Source: Buchnera aphidicola (Takecallis arundicolens) (GTDB lineage: Bacteria > Pseudomonadota > Gammaproteobacteria > Enterobacterales > Enterobacteriaceae). Taken from it: a DNA stretch of 64,000 bases. This document shows, piece by piece, positions 28,297 to 35,517 of the stretch. The position numbers were made by a program, and so were the translations under genes. The DNA lies in the NCBI RefSeq assembly GCF_964058945.1, contig NZ_OZ060369.1, positions 62,001 through 126,000 of the forward strand, given 5' to 3'. The notes under the pieces were generated by a model. It saw only the letters and a program-made list of their open reading frames with translations, was not told the DNA's origin and made no database searches. Within the stretch, counting starts at the first letter, position 1. Every line of letters starts with the position of its first letter.

Positions 28297-29559
28297 ATGA
28301 GTAAAAAAAATTTGTTTTATGAATTACAATCTAGAGGATTTATTAATAATATTAGTAATACATCAGATTTAATATCAAGTCTTTCTAGTACTTATATTAA
28401 TATTTATTGTGGATTTGATCCTACAGCTAATAGTTTACATGTTGGTCATTTATTACCGCTATTTTGTTTAAAATGGTTTCAAAAGTATGGACATAAAATA
28501 ATTATTTTATTAGGGTATGCTACTAGTTTAATTGGTGATCCTAGTTTTAAAGAAAAAGAACGTATATTAGAAATACCAGATCAATTATTGCAGTGGACTC
28601 AAAGTATTATAAATCAAATAAAAAAATTTTTTAATGAACAAAATTTAAAAAAACCAATTATTTTAAATAATCATGATTGGTTTAAAAGTATTAATATCAT
28701 TTCTTTTTTGAGAGATATTGGTAAACTATTTTCAGTAAATAATATGATTAACAAAAAATCAGTACAAAATCGTATTCATAGAGTTGATCAAGGGATATCA
28801 TTTACAGAATTTTCTTATAGTTTACTTCAAGCTTATGATTTTTTACATTTATATAAAACACATAATGTGATTTTACAAGTTGGTGGTTCTGATCAGTGGG
28901 GTAATATTGTTTCTGGTATTGATATAATACGTAAAATGTATCATAAACAAGTTTTTGGATTAACTATTCCTTTATTAATTTCCGAAAGTGGTATAAAATT
29001 TGGTAAAACAGAGAATAATAAAATAATTTGGTTAAGTAGTAAACGTACTAGTCCATATACTTTTTATCAATTTTGGTTAAATATTGATGATAAACAAGTA
29101 TATCCTTTTTTAAAGTTATTTACTTTTATACAATTACAAGAAATTGAGGAAATATATCATTCCAATTGTAAAATTCAAGATGTTAAATTAATGCTTGCAG
29201 ATTTTGTAACGAAATTTGTACATGGTGCAAATAAATTATGTGCAGTAAAAAGGATTACTAACAATTTATTCAATGGAAATTTTTTGGATTTAAAAAAATC
29301 TGATTTTTATCAGTTACAGCAAGATGGTATGGATTCGATTAAATTATCTGGATCAGAAGATCTAAAACAAATTTTAGTAGATTCTAAATTTTCTGCATCA
29401 CGTAGTGATGCATACCGTCTTATTATTGGAAATGCAATTAAAATTAATAATAGAAAAGAAAATAATCCAAATTATAAATTTGAAAATTCTGATAAATTAT
29501 TTAATAAGTTTACAATATTAACAAAAGGTAAAAAAAAACATATTTTGTTATCATGGTAA
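28297..29559 (+). CDS. tyrS: Tyrosyl-tRNA synthetase
   Basis: TyrRS charges tRNA-Tyr. The protein is 420 residues (E. coli 424). Motifs: YCGFDPTANSLHVGHLLPLF (HIGH equivalent HVGH), QGISFTEFSYSLLQAYDFLHL (two overlapping blocks), the GGSDQWGNI block, and KFGKTENNKIIWL, the KMSKS-equivalent loop KFGKT. A C-terminal S4-like RNA-binding domain is present (FSASRSDAYRLIIGNAIKIN). It converges on sufA with 17 bases between stops. Confidence 0.96.
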   Translation: MSKKNLFYELQSRGFINNISNTSDLISSLSSTYINIYCGFDPTANSLHVGHLLPLFCLKWFQKYGHKIIILLGYATSLIGDPSFKEKERILEIPDQLLQWTQSIINQIKKFFNEQNLKKPIILNNHDWFKSINIISFLRDIGKLFSVNNMINKKSVQNRIHRVDQGISFTEFSYSLLQAYDFLHLYKTHNVILQVGGSDQWGNIVSGIDIIRKMYHKQVFGLTIPLLISESGIKFGKTENNKIIWLSSKRTSPYTFYQFWLNIDDKQVYPFLKLFTFIQLQEIEEIYHSNCKIQDVKLMLADFVTKFVHGANKLCAVKRITNNLFNGNFLDLKKSDFYQLQQDGMDSIKLSGSEDLKQILVDSKFSASRSDAYRLIIGNAIKINNRKENNPNYKFENSDKLFNKFTILTKGKKKHILLSW

Positions 29560-29576
29560 TTGACGGTTTTTTTGTA

Positions 29577-29945
29577 TTAAGAAATAATATGAAAACTATC
29601 GCCACATCCACAGTATTCATTAATTTTTGGGTTAATAAATTTAATACACATATTAATTCCGTCTGCTGTTACATAATCTATTTTTGTTTTGTCTAACCAG
29701 AACATGTATTTAACTGGAATGTATATTTTAATATATTTATTTTGATAAATGTAAAAATTGTTTTCATTGTTTTTATTTTCATTATTTATAAATGAAAGAT
29801 CATATCTAAATCCAGCACATCCAGATTTTTTGATTTCAATTTTTATACCGATAATATTCTTTTTATTTTTTATTAAACTATAAAAATATTGTTGTGCTGT
29901 TTGTGTGATTGTAATTCCTTTCCATGTATTTTTTGTAATATGCAT
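29577..29945 (-). CDS. sufA: A-type iron-sulfur cluster carrier, probably SufA
   Basis: A-type carriers accept Fe-S clusters from a scaffold and pass them to apoproteins. The 122-residue length equals E. coli SufA. All three cluster cysteines are present: KSGCAGFRYDL near residue 43 and YCGCGDSF near the C-terminus. The N-terminal WKGITITQTAQQYF and GIKIEIKKSGCAGF resemble SufA (WQGLTLTPAA, VRLGVKQTGCAGF) more than ErpA. In E. coli the suf cluster maps close to aroH, thrS and infC, which fits its neighbours here. ErpA is the alternative. Nuo enzymes at the end of the window are likely clients of such a carrier. Confidence 0.82.
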   Translation of the reverse strand: MHITKNTWKGITITQTAQQYFYSLIKNKKNIIGIKIEIKKSGCAGFRYDLSFINNENKNNENNFYIYQNKYIKIYIPVKYMFWLDKTKIDYVTADGINMCIKFINPKINEYCGCGDSFHIIS

Positions 29946-30202
29946 ATGTTTTTTGAAATATGTTTTTGAAATTATAATTGTTTATTTTAAATTGTATTTG
30001 ATAATATTTTTAAATTTTATGTGTAATTTTTCATGGATATTTTTGTTTATTTAATTTGATATTTTATATACATTTAAATACAAAAACAAATGTTCATAGA
30101 AATATTATGACTATATAATATCCATTTTATTCAATTTCATTATATTTATTTAATTATATTATTATATTTGTAGTTTAAAAATCAATTATTATAGAGAATA
30201 AT

Positions 30203-31249
30203 ATGCGAAAAACAGATGAATTGCGTACGATACGAATTGATCCATTAATTACGCCTGTAGATTTAGCTAAGCGGTATTCATTGACGTCAGATATTGTTGA
30301 TAATGTTATTTTAACAAGATCAAATATTGCAAATATTATTACAGGAAAGGATAAACGTTTATTAGTGATTATTGGTCCTTGTTCATTACATGATCCTATT
30401 GCTGCTGTAGAATATGCTAATAAATTATTTATATTACGTAAAAAATATTCTAATCAACTTGAAATTGTGATGCGTACATATTTTGAGAAACCTAGAACTG
30501 TAGTTGGTTGGAAAGGATTAATTTCAGATCCTGATCTTGATAACAGTTTTAAAGTTAATCATGGATTATCAGTGGCAAGAAAATTATTATTAGATATTAA
30601 TGCAATAGGTATGCCAGCTGCAACAGAATTTTTAGATATGGTTATTGGGCAGTTTATTGCAGATTTAATTAGTTGGGGAGCAATTGGTGCTAGGACAACT
30701 GAAAGTCAAATTCATAGGGAAATGGCATCATCTTTATCTTGTCCGGTTGGTTTCAAAAATGGTACAGATGGTAACATTAATATTGCTATTGATGCAATTC
30801 GTGCAGCTCAAGTACGGCATGTATTTTTTGCACCAAATAAAAGTGGTCAAATGACCATTAACCATACTAGTGGTAATCCTTGTTCTCATATTATTATGCG
30901 GGGTGGGAAGCATCCAAATTATCACTCTGATGATATTAAATATGCAGTAAAAAAATTAAGAAAATTTCAGTTACCAGAATATGTTATGATTGACTGTAGT
31001 CATGGAAACTGTTTAAAACAACATCGTGTGCAATGTGATGTAGCAGATTCAATTTGTAAACAAATTTGTGACGGTACAACTAATATTGCTGGTGTAATGA
31101 TTGAAAGTTTTTTACGAGAAGGTACTCAAAATGCTTTTCCTAAGCGGAATTTGATGTATGGAAAATCGATAACTGATCCGTGTTTGGGATGGGATGATAG
31201 TATTAAAATTATTTCTCAGTTAGCAAAAGCTATTGATTGTCGTCTGTAA
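30203..31249 (+). CDS. aroH: 3-deoxy-7-phosphoheptulonate synthase, AroH type
   Basis: DAHP synthase condenses phosphoenolpyruvate and erythrose 4-phosphate, the entry step of aromatic amino acid synthesis. The 348 residues match E. coli AroH: RKTDELRTIRIDPLITP at the start, LLVIIGPCSLHDP with the metal-binding Cys, VMRTYFEKPRTVVGWKGLI, SWGAIGARTTESQIHREMAS (20 residues), CPVGFKNGTDG and DCSHGNCLKQH. Feedback type cannot be settled from sequence alone, but similarity is highest to the tryptophan-sensitive isozyme by eye. A strong terminator follows. Confidence 0.95.
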   Translation: MRKTDELRTIRIDPLITPVDLAKRYSLTSDIVDNVILTRSNIANIITGKDKRLLVIIGPCSLHDPIAAVEYANKLFILRKKYSNQLEIVMRTYFEKPRTVVGWKGLISDPDLDNSFKVNHGLSVARKLLLDINAIGMPAATEFLDMVIGQFIADLISWGAIGARTTESQIHREMASSLSCPVGFKNGTDGNINIAIDAIRAAQVRHVFFAPNKSGQMTINHTSGNPCSHIIMRGGKHPNYHSDDIKYAVKKLRKFQLPEYVMIDCSHGNCLKQHRVQCDVADSICKQICDGTTNIAGVMIESFLREGTQNAFPKRNLMYGKSITDPCLGWDDSIKIISQLAKAIDCRL

Positions 31250-31254
31250 ATAAT

Positions 31255-31280
31255 GGTGCCAGTCAAAAATGACTGGTGTC
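31255..31280 (+). terminator. Rho-independent terminator of aroH
   Basis: Arms ggtgccagtca (31255-31265) and tgactggtgtc (31270-31280) pair over 11 bp including three G-U pairs, with an AAAA loop, followed by ttttatta. It begins five bases after the aroH stop and is one of the most G+C-rich spots among the spacers. Confidence 0.88.
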
Positions 31281-31289
31281 TTTTATTAT

Positions 31290-31994
31290 ATATGCATTTA
31301 ATTATATTTATTGCATGAATCTGTTTTTACTATTATATTTAATTATAAAATAAATTATAATGTTATTGTATAATGGATTATGTAAATCAATATTTATTTT
31401 AAAAATTTTTTATTTTTTATTATGCAATGTATTTATAATAAAAATATTATTTTATTGGTGCATACGTAGTATTTAGATCTTAATATGTAATATTATTTTT
31501 AATATAAAAATAAATTCTAAATTACTAAGTAATAGATTTAATAATAGAGTTTTTATATTTTTGATTTTAATTTTGTTATAATATATATATCTTATATTGT
31601 ATAGTATTTATATTATTAAACTATTTGATATATATGGTAAATAATGTAATATTCTTATCATGAAGTATAAATGATACTATGTAAGGTAAATTTTATTATG
31701 GTAATATTCTTAATACAATAATAATAATATTATTCTACAAAATGAAAATATATAAGTGTTATTTTAAATAGTACATTATTTTTACTACATAATTTTTAAA
31801 ATTATAATCTATATTTTTAAAATTATTTTTAGAATAAACAATGTATATGTTTTATAAAAGTCATTTTCAATTTTTTTCTATGTTTTTTATTTAAATAATA
31901 TAAACATTTTAATATTTTATTAATAAAAAATATTATATTAGGAACGTTAGCAGCTATAATAAATTTGTACAACATGTGTATAGGTATGATTTAG
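31290..31994 (+). pseudogene. thrS: Probable eroded N-terminal half of thrS (TGS and editing domains)
   Basis: This is a 705-base gap with stops in all frames. Its length nearly equals the 726 bases (242 codons) missing from the 5' end of thrS. Weak residual matches to E. coli ThrRS occur in the right order. MFYKSHFQFF at 31847-31876 recalls MRFCHHFKLM. ILGTLAA at 31935-31955 recalls [22 protein letters not shown] from 31995 recalls LQRLEEAAKRDHRKI, with an in-frame TAG at 31992 where E. coli has Tyr. The distance between the first two matches is within four bases of the expected one. These matches are short and made by eye, so the remnant call is tentative. Confidence 0.5.
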
Positions 31995-33212
31995 TTGGAT
32001 AAATTAACAATGATAGATAAAAAAGATCATAGAAAAATTAATAAAATTATGCGTTTGTACCATAAACAAAAAGAAGCTCCAGGTATGATATTTTGGCATC
32101 ATAACGGATGGGTTATTTTTAATCAACTTAAAACTTTTATTAGAGCGCAATTAAATAAATGGAAATATCAAGAAGTTAATACACCTATTATGTTAAGTGA
32201 ATCTTTATGGAATGTTAGCGGTCATTTAGAAAATTTTTTTGATTCAATATTTTTTACAAATTCAGAAAATAAAAAATATTGTATTAAACCAATGAATTGT
32301 CCTGCACATATACAAATATTTAATAAGCATCTAAAATCATATCGTGATCTTCCAGTAAGAATGGCAGAATTTGGTATTTGCCATCGTAACGAATCATCCG
32401 GTTCATTATACGGTTTACTACGCTTAAAAAGCTTTACACAAGATGATGCTCATATCTTTTGTACTGAAAATCAAATACAACAAGAGATAAGTAACTGTAT
32501 TACTATGATTATGGATGCTTATAAAATTTTCGGATTTAAAAAAATTCATATTAAGTTTTCTACTCGACCGGATCACAGAATTGGTACTGATCAAATTTGG
32601 GATGAAGCAGAATTAAGTTTAAAAAATGCATTATTTGATAGTAAGCTTGATTTTGAATATCAAAAAGGTGAAGGTGCATTTTATGGGCCTAAAATTGAGT
32701 TTATTTTAGAAGATTGTTTAAATAGATTATGGCAATGTGGTACAATACAACTTGATTTTTATTTACCAAGTCGTTTTGGATCATATTATATTGATGGTAA
32801 TAATAATCATAAAATACCAATTATGATTCATCGTGCGATCTTGGGATCAATAGAAAGATTTATTGGTATTTTATTAGAACAGTATTCAGGATCATTACCA
32901 GTTTGGTTATCACCTATTCAAGTTATGATTATCAATATTAATGAGAATCATAGTCAATATGTTATTAATCTTGCTAAAAAATTATTAAAATTAAATATTA
33001 GAGTTCAATATAATATAAAAAATGAAAAAATTAATTTAAAAATACGAAATTATATTATTGAAAAAATTCCGTACATATTAATTTGTGGTGATAAAGAAAT
33101 CAATAATAATAAGGTTAGTGTTCGTTATAGAAATAATAATGCAACTCATATTATGGATATAAATGATTTTATAAAAAAAATACAGTATGAAATTGAGTTT
33201 CGTGTTCTATGA
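31995..33212 (+). CDS. thrS: Threonyl-tRNA synthetase reduced to catalytic and anticodon-binding domains
   Basis: ThrRS charges tRNA-Thr. Only 405 residues remain against 642 in E. coli. The frame begins at the linker before the class II core. Core motifs are intact: [21 protein letters not shown] (zinc Cys), [20 protein letters not shown] (motif 2), QDDAHIFC (zinc His), [12 protein letters not shown], and [20 protein letters not shown] (zinc His and motif 3). The anticodon-binding domain from about residue 300 is complete ([18 protein letters not shown]). The N-terminal TGS domain and the serine-editing domain (with its HxxxH/Cys site) are absent. The start is TTG 31995, right after an in-frame TAG, or the ATG at 32010; neither has a strong ribosome site. 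The stop overlaps the region of the infC ribosome site. Confidence 0.93.
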   Translation: MDKLTMIDKKDHRKINKIMRLYHKQKEAPGMIFWHHNGWVIFNQLKTFIRAQLNKWKYQEVNTPIMLSESLWNVSGHLENFFDSIFFTNSENKKYCIKPMNCPAHIQIFNKHLKSYRDLPVRMAEFGICHRNESSGSLYGLLRLKSFTQDDAHIFCTENQIQQEISNCITMIMDAYKIFGFKKIHIKFSTRPDHRIGTDQIWDEAELSLKNALFDSKLDFEYQKGEGAFYGPKIEFILEDCLNRLWQCGTIQLDFYLPSRFGSYYIDGNNNHKIPIMIHRAILGSIERFIGILLEQYSGSLPVWLSPIQVMIININENHSQYVINLAKKLLKLNIRVQYNIKNEKINLKIRNYIIEKIPYILICGDKEINNNKVSVRYRNNNATHIMDINDFIKKIQYEIEFRVL

Positions 33213-33217
33213 ACTTT

Positions 33218-33232
33218 GGAGGAATAAGTATT
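33218..33232 (+). promoter_or_regulatory. infC: Shine-Dalgarno and AUU start of infC
   Basis: GGAGG at 33218-33222 is followed after seven bases by ATT (33230-33232). Codons after this ATT read K-S-S-K-R-I-Q, aligned with E. coli IF3 M-K-G-G-K-R-V-Q, whose start codon is AUU. The AUU start lets IF3 repress its own translation in E. coli, so the control element appears conserved. Confidence 0.85.
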
Positions 33233-33769
33233 AAATCTAGTAAACGTATACAATTTATTAAAAATAATCGTATTAATGATGAAATTAAAGCAAATGAAAT
33301 TAGATTAATTGGTGTAAATAATGAGTTACTTGGTATTGTAACTATTGAAGTAGGTTTACAATATGCTAAAAAACTAAAATTAGATTTGGTTGAAATTAGT
33401 GCTAATGCAAATCCAATTGTTTGTCGTATTATGGATTATGGTAAATTTTTGTATAAAAAAAGTAAAAATTTGAAAGAACAAAAAAAAAAACAAAAAACTG
33501 TACATATCAAAGAAGTCAAATTTCGGCCTAATACCGATATTGGTGATTATCAAGTTAAAGTAAATCATTTAATGAGATTTTTACAACAAGGACATAAAGT
33601 AAAAGTGACCTTACGATTTCGTGGTCGAGAAATGGCATATCAGTATATTGGAATTGCTATGTTGAATAGAATTAAAGATGATGTAAGTAAAATTGCAATT
33701 ATAGAGTCATTTCCTAAAAAGATAGAAGGTCGTCAGATGTTAATGATTTTATCACCTAAGAAAAATTAA
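33230..33769 (+). CDS. infC: Translation initiation factor IF-3
   Basis: IF3 binds the 30S subunit and checks start codons and initiator tRNA. I place the start at the ATT at 33230, giving 179 residues (E. coli 180). An upstream ATG at 33209 is in frame but lies before the ribosome site. Motifs: [36 protein letters not shown] (20 residues), the Lys-rich linker, [22 protein letters not shown] block ([17 protein letters not shown]), [13 protein letters not shown] and [14 protein letters not shown]. It is followed by rpmI and rplT as in E. coli. Confidence 0.95.
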   Translation: MKSSKRIQFIKNNRINDEIKANEIRLIGVNNELLGIVTIEVGLQYAKKLKLDLVEISANANPIVCRIMDYGKFLYKKSKNLKEQKKKQKTVHIKEVKFRPNTDIGDYQVKVNHLMRFLQQGHKVKVTLRFRGREMAYQYIGIAMLNRIKDDVSKIAIIESFPKKIEGRQMLMILSPKKN

Positions 33770-33806
33770 TACTTTTTTTATTTTAACTTGAGTATAGGTC
33801 ATGGTT

Positions 33807-34004
33807 ATGCCTAAAATGAAAACACTTAAAAGTGCTGCAAAACGTTTTAAAAATATTAATGATGGAAAATTCAAAAGAAAGCAAGCAAATTTAAGACATA
33901 TTTTAACAAAAAAAACATCTAATCGTAAAAGACACCTTCAATCGAAAATTTTAGTATCAAAAGCAGATAAGAATCATGTTCGATCATTTTTTCCATATAT
34001 TTAA
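33807..34004 (+). CDS. rpmI: 50S ribosomal protein L35
   Basis: A 65-residue L35, a small basic large-subunit protein. I choose the second ATG (33807, [14 protein letters not shown]) over the one at 33801, because the family begins MPK and the initiator Met is normally removed before Pro. [18 protein letters not shown] matches the conserved core. It belongs to the infC-rpmI-rplT operon. Confidence 0.96.
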   Translation: MPKMKTLKSAAKRFKNINDGKFKRKQANLRHILTKKTSNRKRHLQSKILVSKADKNHVRSFFPYI

Positions 34005-34058
34005 TTTACTTTTTTATGATTTTAATATTTTTTTGATATTTTTTAGAAAGGGGTTTCA

Positions 34059-34415
34059 ATGGCTCGTGTCAAACGGGGTGTAACTGCTCATGCAAAACAT
34101 AAAAAACTTTTAAAACAAGCGAAAGGATATTATGGTGCTCGATCTCGTATTTATCGTGTTGCAAAACAAGCAGTAATTAAAGCTGGTCAATATGCATATC
34201 GTGATAGACGACAAAAAAAACGACAATTTCGAAAATTATGGATCATACGTATTAATGCAGCAGTACGTGTACATGATATTTCATACAGTAATTTTATTTA
34301 TGGTTTAAAGAAAATGGATGTTCAAATTAATCGTAAAATATTATCACATCTTGCTATTTCTGATAATCATACTTTTGTTAATTTATTAGAAAATGTAAAA
34401 AATAATTTAAAATAA
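34059..34415 (+). CDS. rplT: 50S ribosomal protein L20
   Basis: L20 binds 23S rRNA early in large-subunit assembly and, in E. coli, represses rpmI-rplT translation. The 118 residues match the family length and sequence: [20 protein letters not shown] (20 residues), [20 protein letters not shown] and [15 protein letters not shown] strong AGAAAGGGG ribosome site precedes the ATG. Confidence 0.98.
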   Translation: MARVKRGVTAHAKHKKLLKQAKGYYGARSRIYRVAKQAVIKAGQYAYRDRRQKKRQFRKLWIIRINAAVRVHDISYSNFIYGLKKMDVQINRKILSHLAISDNHTFVNLLENVKNNLK

Positions 34416-34448
34416 TTACTATTTATTATTATACTAATCATTTTATAT

Positions 34449-34470
34449 AAGCTTCCTATTTTGGAAGCTT
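34449..34470 (+). terminator. Hairpin between rplT and pheS
   Basis: Arms aagcttcc (34449-34456) and ggaagctt (34463-34470) are perfectly complementary over 8 bp with a six-base loop, then tttata. It sits 33 bases after the rplT stop and 27 bases before pheS. In E. coli this spot holds the pheM attenuator. No Phe-rich leader peptide is readable here, so it is probably a simple terminator or a relic of the attenuator. Confidence 0.7.
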
Positions 34471-34497
34471 TTATAAATAAAGACTGTAGGCAAAATT

Positions 34498-35517
34498 GTG
34501 AATAAAGAAAATATTATTTTTAATGATAAAAAATTTTTTAAAAATTTTACAATTGAATATAATAATATTACAACAAAAAAACAATTAGATAATTTACGAA
34601 TTAAATATCTTGGAAAAAAAGGTTTAATTCCTTGTTATATTAAACAATTTCAGTTTTTAATATTAATAGAACGTAAATATTTTTGTAAAAAACTTAATGA
34701 TATTAAAAAAAAAATTCAAAATCTTATAAAAAAAAAAGAAATATTTTTTAAAGACTTTGATATTAATCAAACATGTAATATCAAAAAAATAGATATCTCT
34801 TTACCTGGTAGAAAAAAATATATAGGTTGTATGCATCCAATTACTAGTATGATTTATTATATTGAATCTATTTTTTGTAAATTAGGTTTTCAAATTATCT
34901 ATAATGGTTTAGAAATAGAAGATCAATATCATAATTTTGATGCTTTAAATATGCCAGTTACTCATCCTGCACGTAATACTCAAGATACATTTTGGTTTAA
35001 TGCGAATTCTTTATTAAGAACTCAAACTTCAAATATGCAGATTCATGCCTTGGAGAAAAAAATATTACCAATTAAAATAATTGTTCCAGGTAAAGTTTAT
35101 CGTAAAGATTACGATCAAACACATAGTCCAATGTTTCATCAGATTGAGGGTTTAATTATTGATAAAGGAATAAATTTTTCAAATTTAAAATGGATTATAA
35201 GTAATTTTTTAAGAATTTTTTTTGGGAAAGATATGAATGTTAGGTTTCGTGCTTCTTATTTTCCATTTACTGTATTATCTGCTGAAGTAGATATTATGAA
35301 TTGTTGTAATACTTGGTTAGAAGTATTAGGATGTGGTATGGTACATCCAAATATTTTAAATCGGTTTAATATCAATCCTGATATATATTCAGGTCTTGCA
35401 TTTGGTATGGGGATAGAACGGTTAATTATGTTATATTATGGAGTAAATGATTTACGTTTATTTTTAAAAAATGATTTAAAATTTTTACAACAATTTAAAA
35501 TAGGTAGGTATTATTAA
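34498..35517 (+). CDS. pheS: Phenylalanyl-tRNA synthetase alpha subunit
   Basis: PheS is the catalytic subunit of the alpha2-beta2 PheRS. The protein is 339 residues (E. coli 327), starting at GTG 34498. The N-terminal coiled-coil arm (about 1-100) is very Lys/Ile-rich. Class II motifs: HPITSMIYYIESIF, PARNTQDTFW, LLRTQTSNMQIHAL, IVPGKVYRKDYDQTHSPMFH (20 residues) with motif 2, and SGLAFGMGIERLIMLYYGV (motif 3). The stop overlaps the pheT start by one base. Confidence 0.96.
   Translation: MNKENIIFNDKKFFKNFTIEYNNITTKKQLDNLRIKYLGKKGLIPCYIKQFQFLILIERKYFCKKLNDIKKKIQNLIKKKEIFFKDFDINQTCNIKKIDISLPGRKKYIGCMHPITSMIYYIESIFCKLGFQIIYNGLEIEDQYHNFDALNMPVTHPARNTQDTFWFNANSLLRTQTSNMQIHALEKKILPIKIIVPGKVYRKDYDQTHSPMFHQIEGLIIDKGINFSNLKWIISNFLRIFFGKDMNVRFRASYFPFTVLSAEVDIMNCCNTWLEVLGCGMVHPNILNRFNINPDIYSGLAFGMGIERLIMLYYGVNDLRLFLKNDLKFLQQFKIGRYY

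Noticed and set aside
29577-29945. Calling the A-type carrier ErpA
   Set aside because: Length and the WKGITIT and KKSGCAGF blocks resemble SufA more, and the neighbourhood (aroH, thrS) matches the E. coli map position of sufA. ErpA is kept only as an alternative.
34416-34497. A pheM-type Phe-rich leader peptide before pheS
   Set aside because: No short frame with clustered Phe codons is readable; only the hairpin remains.
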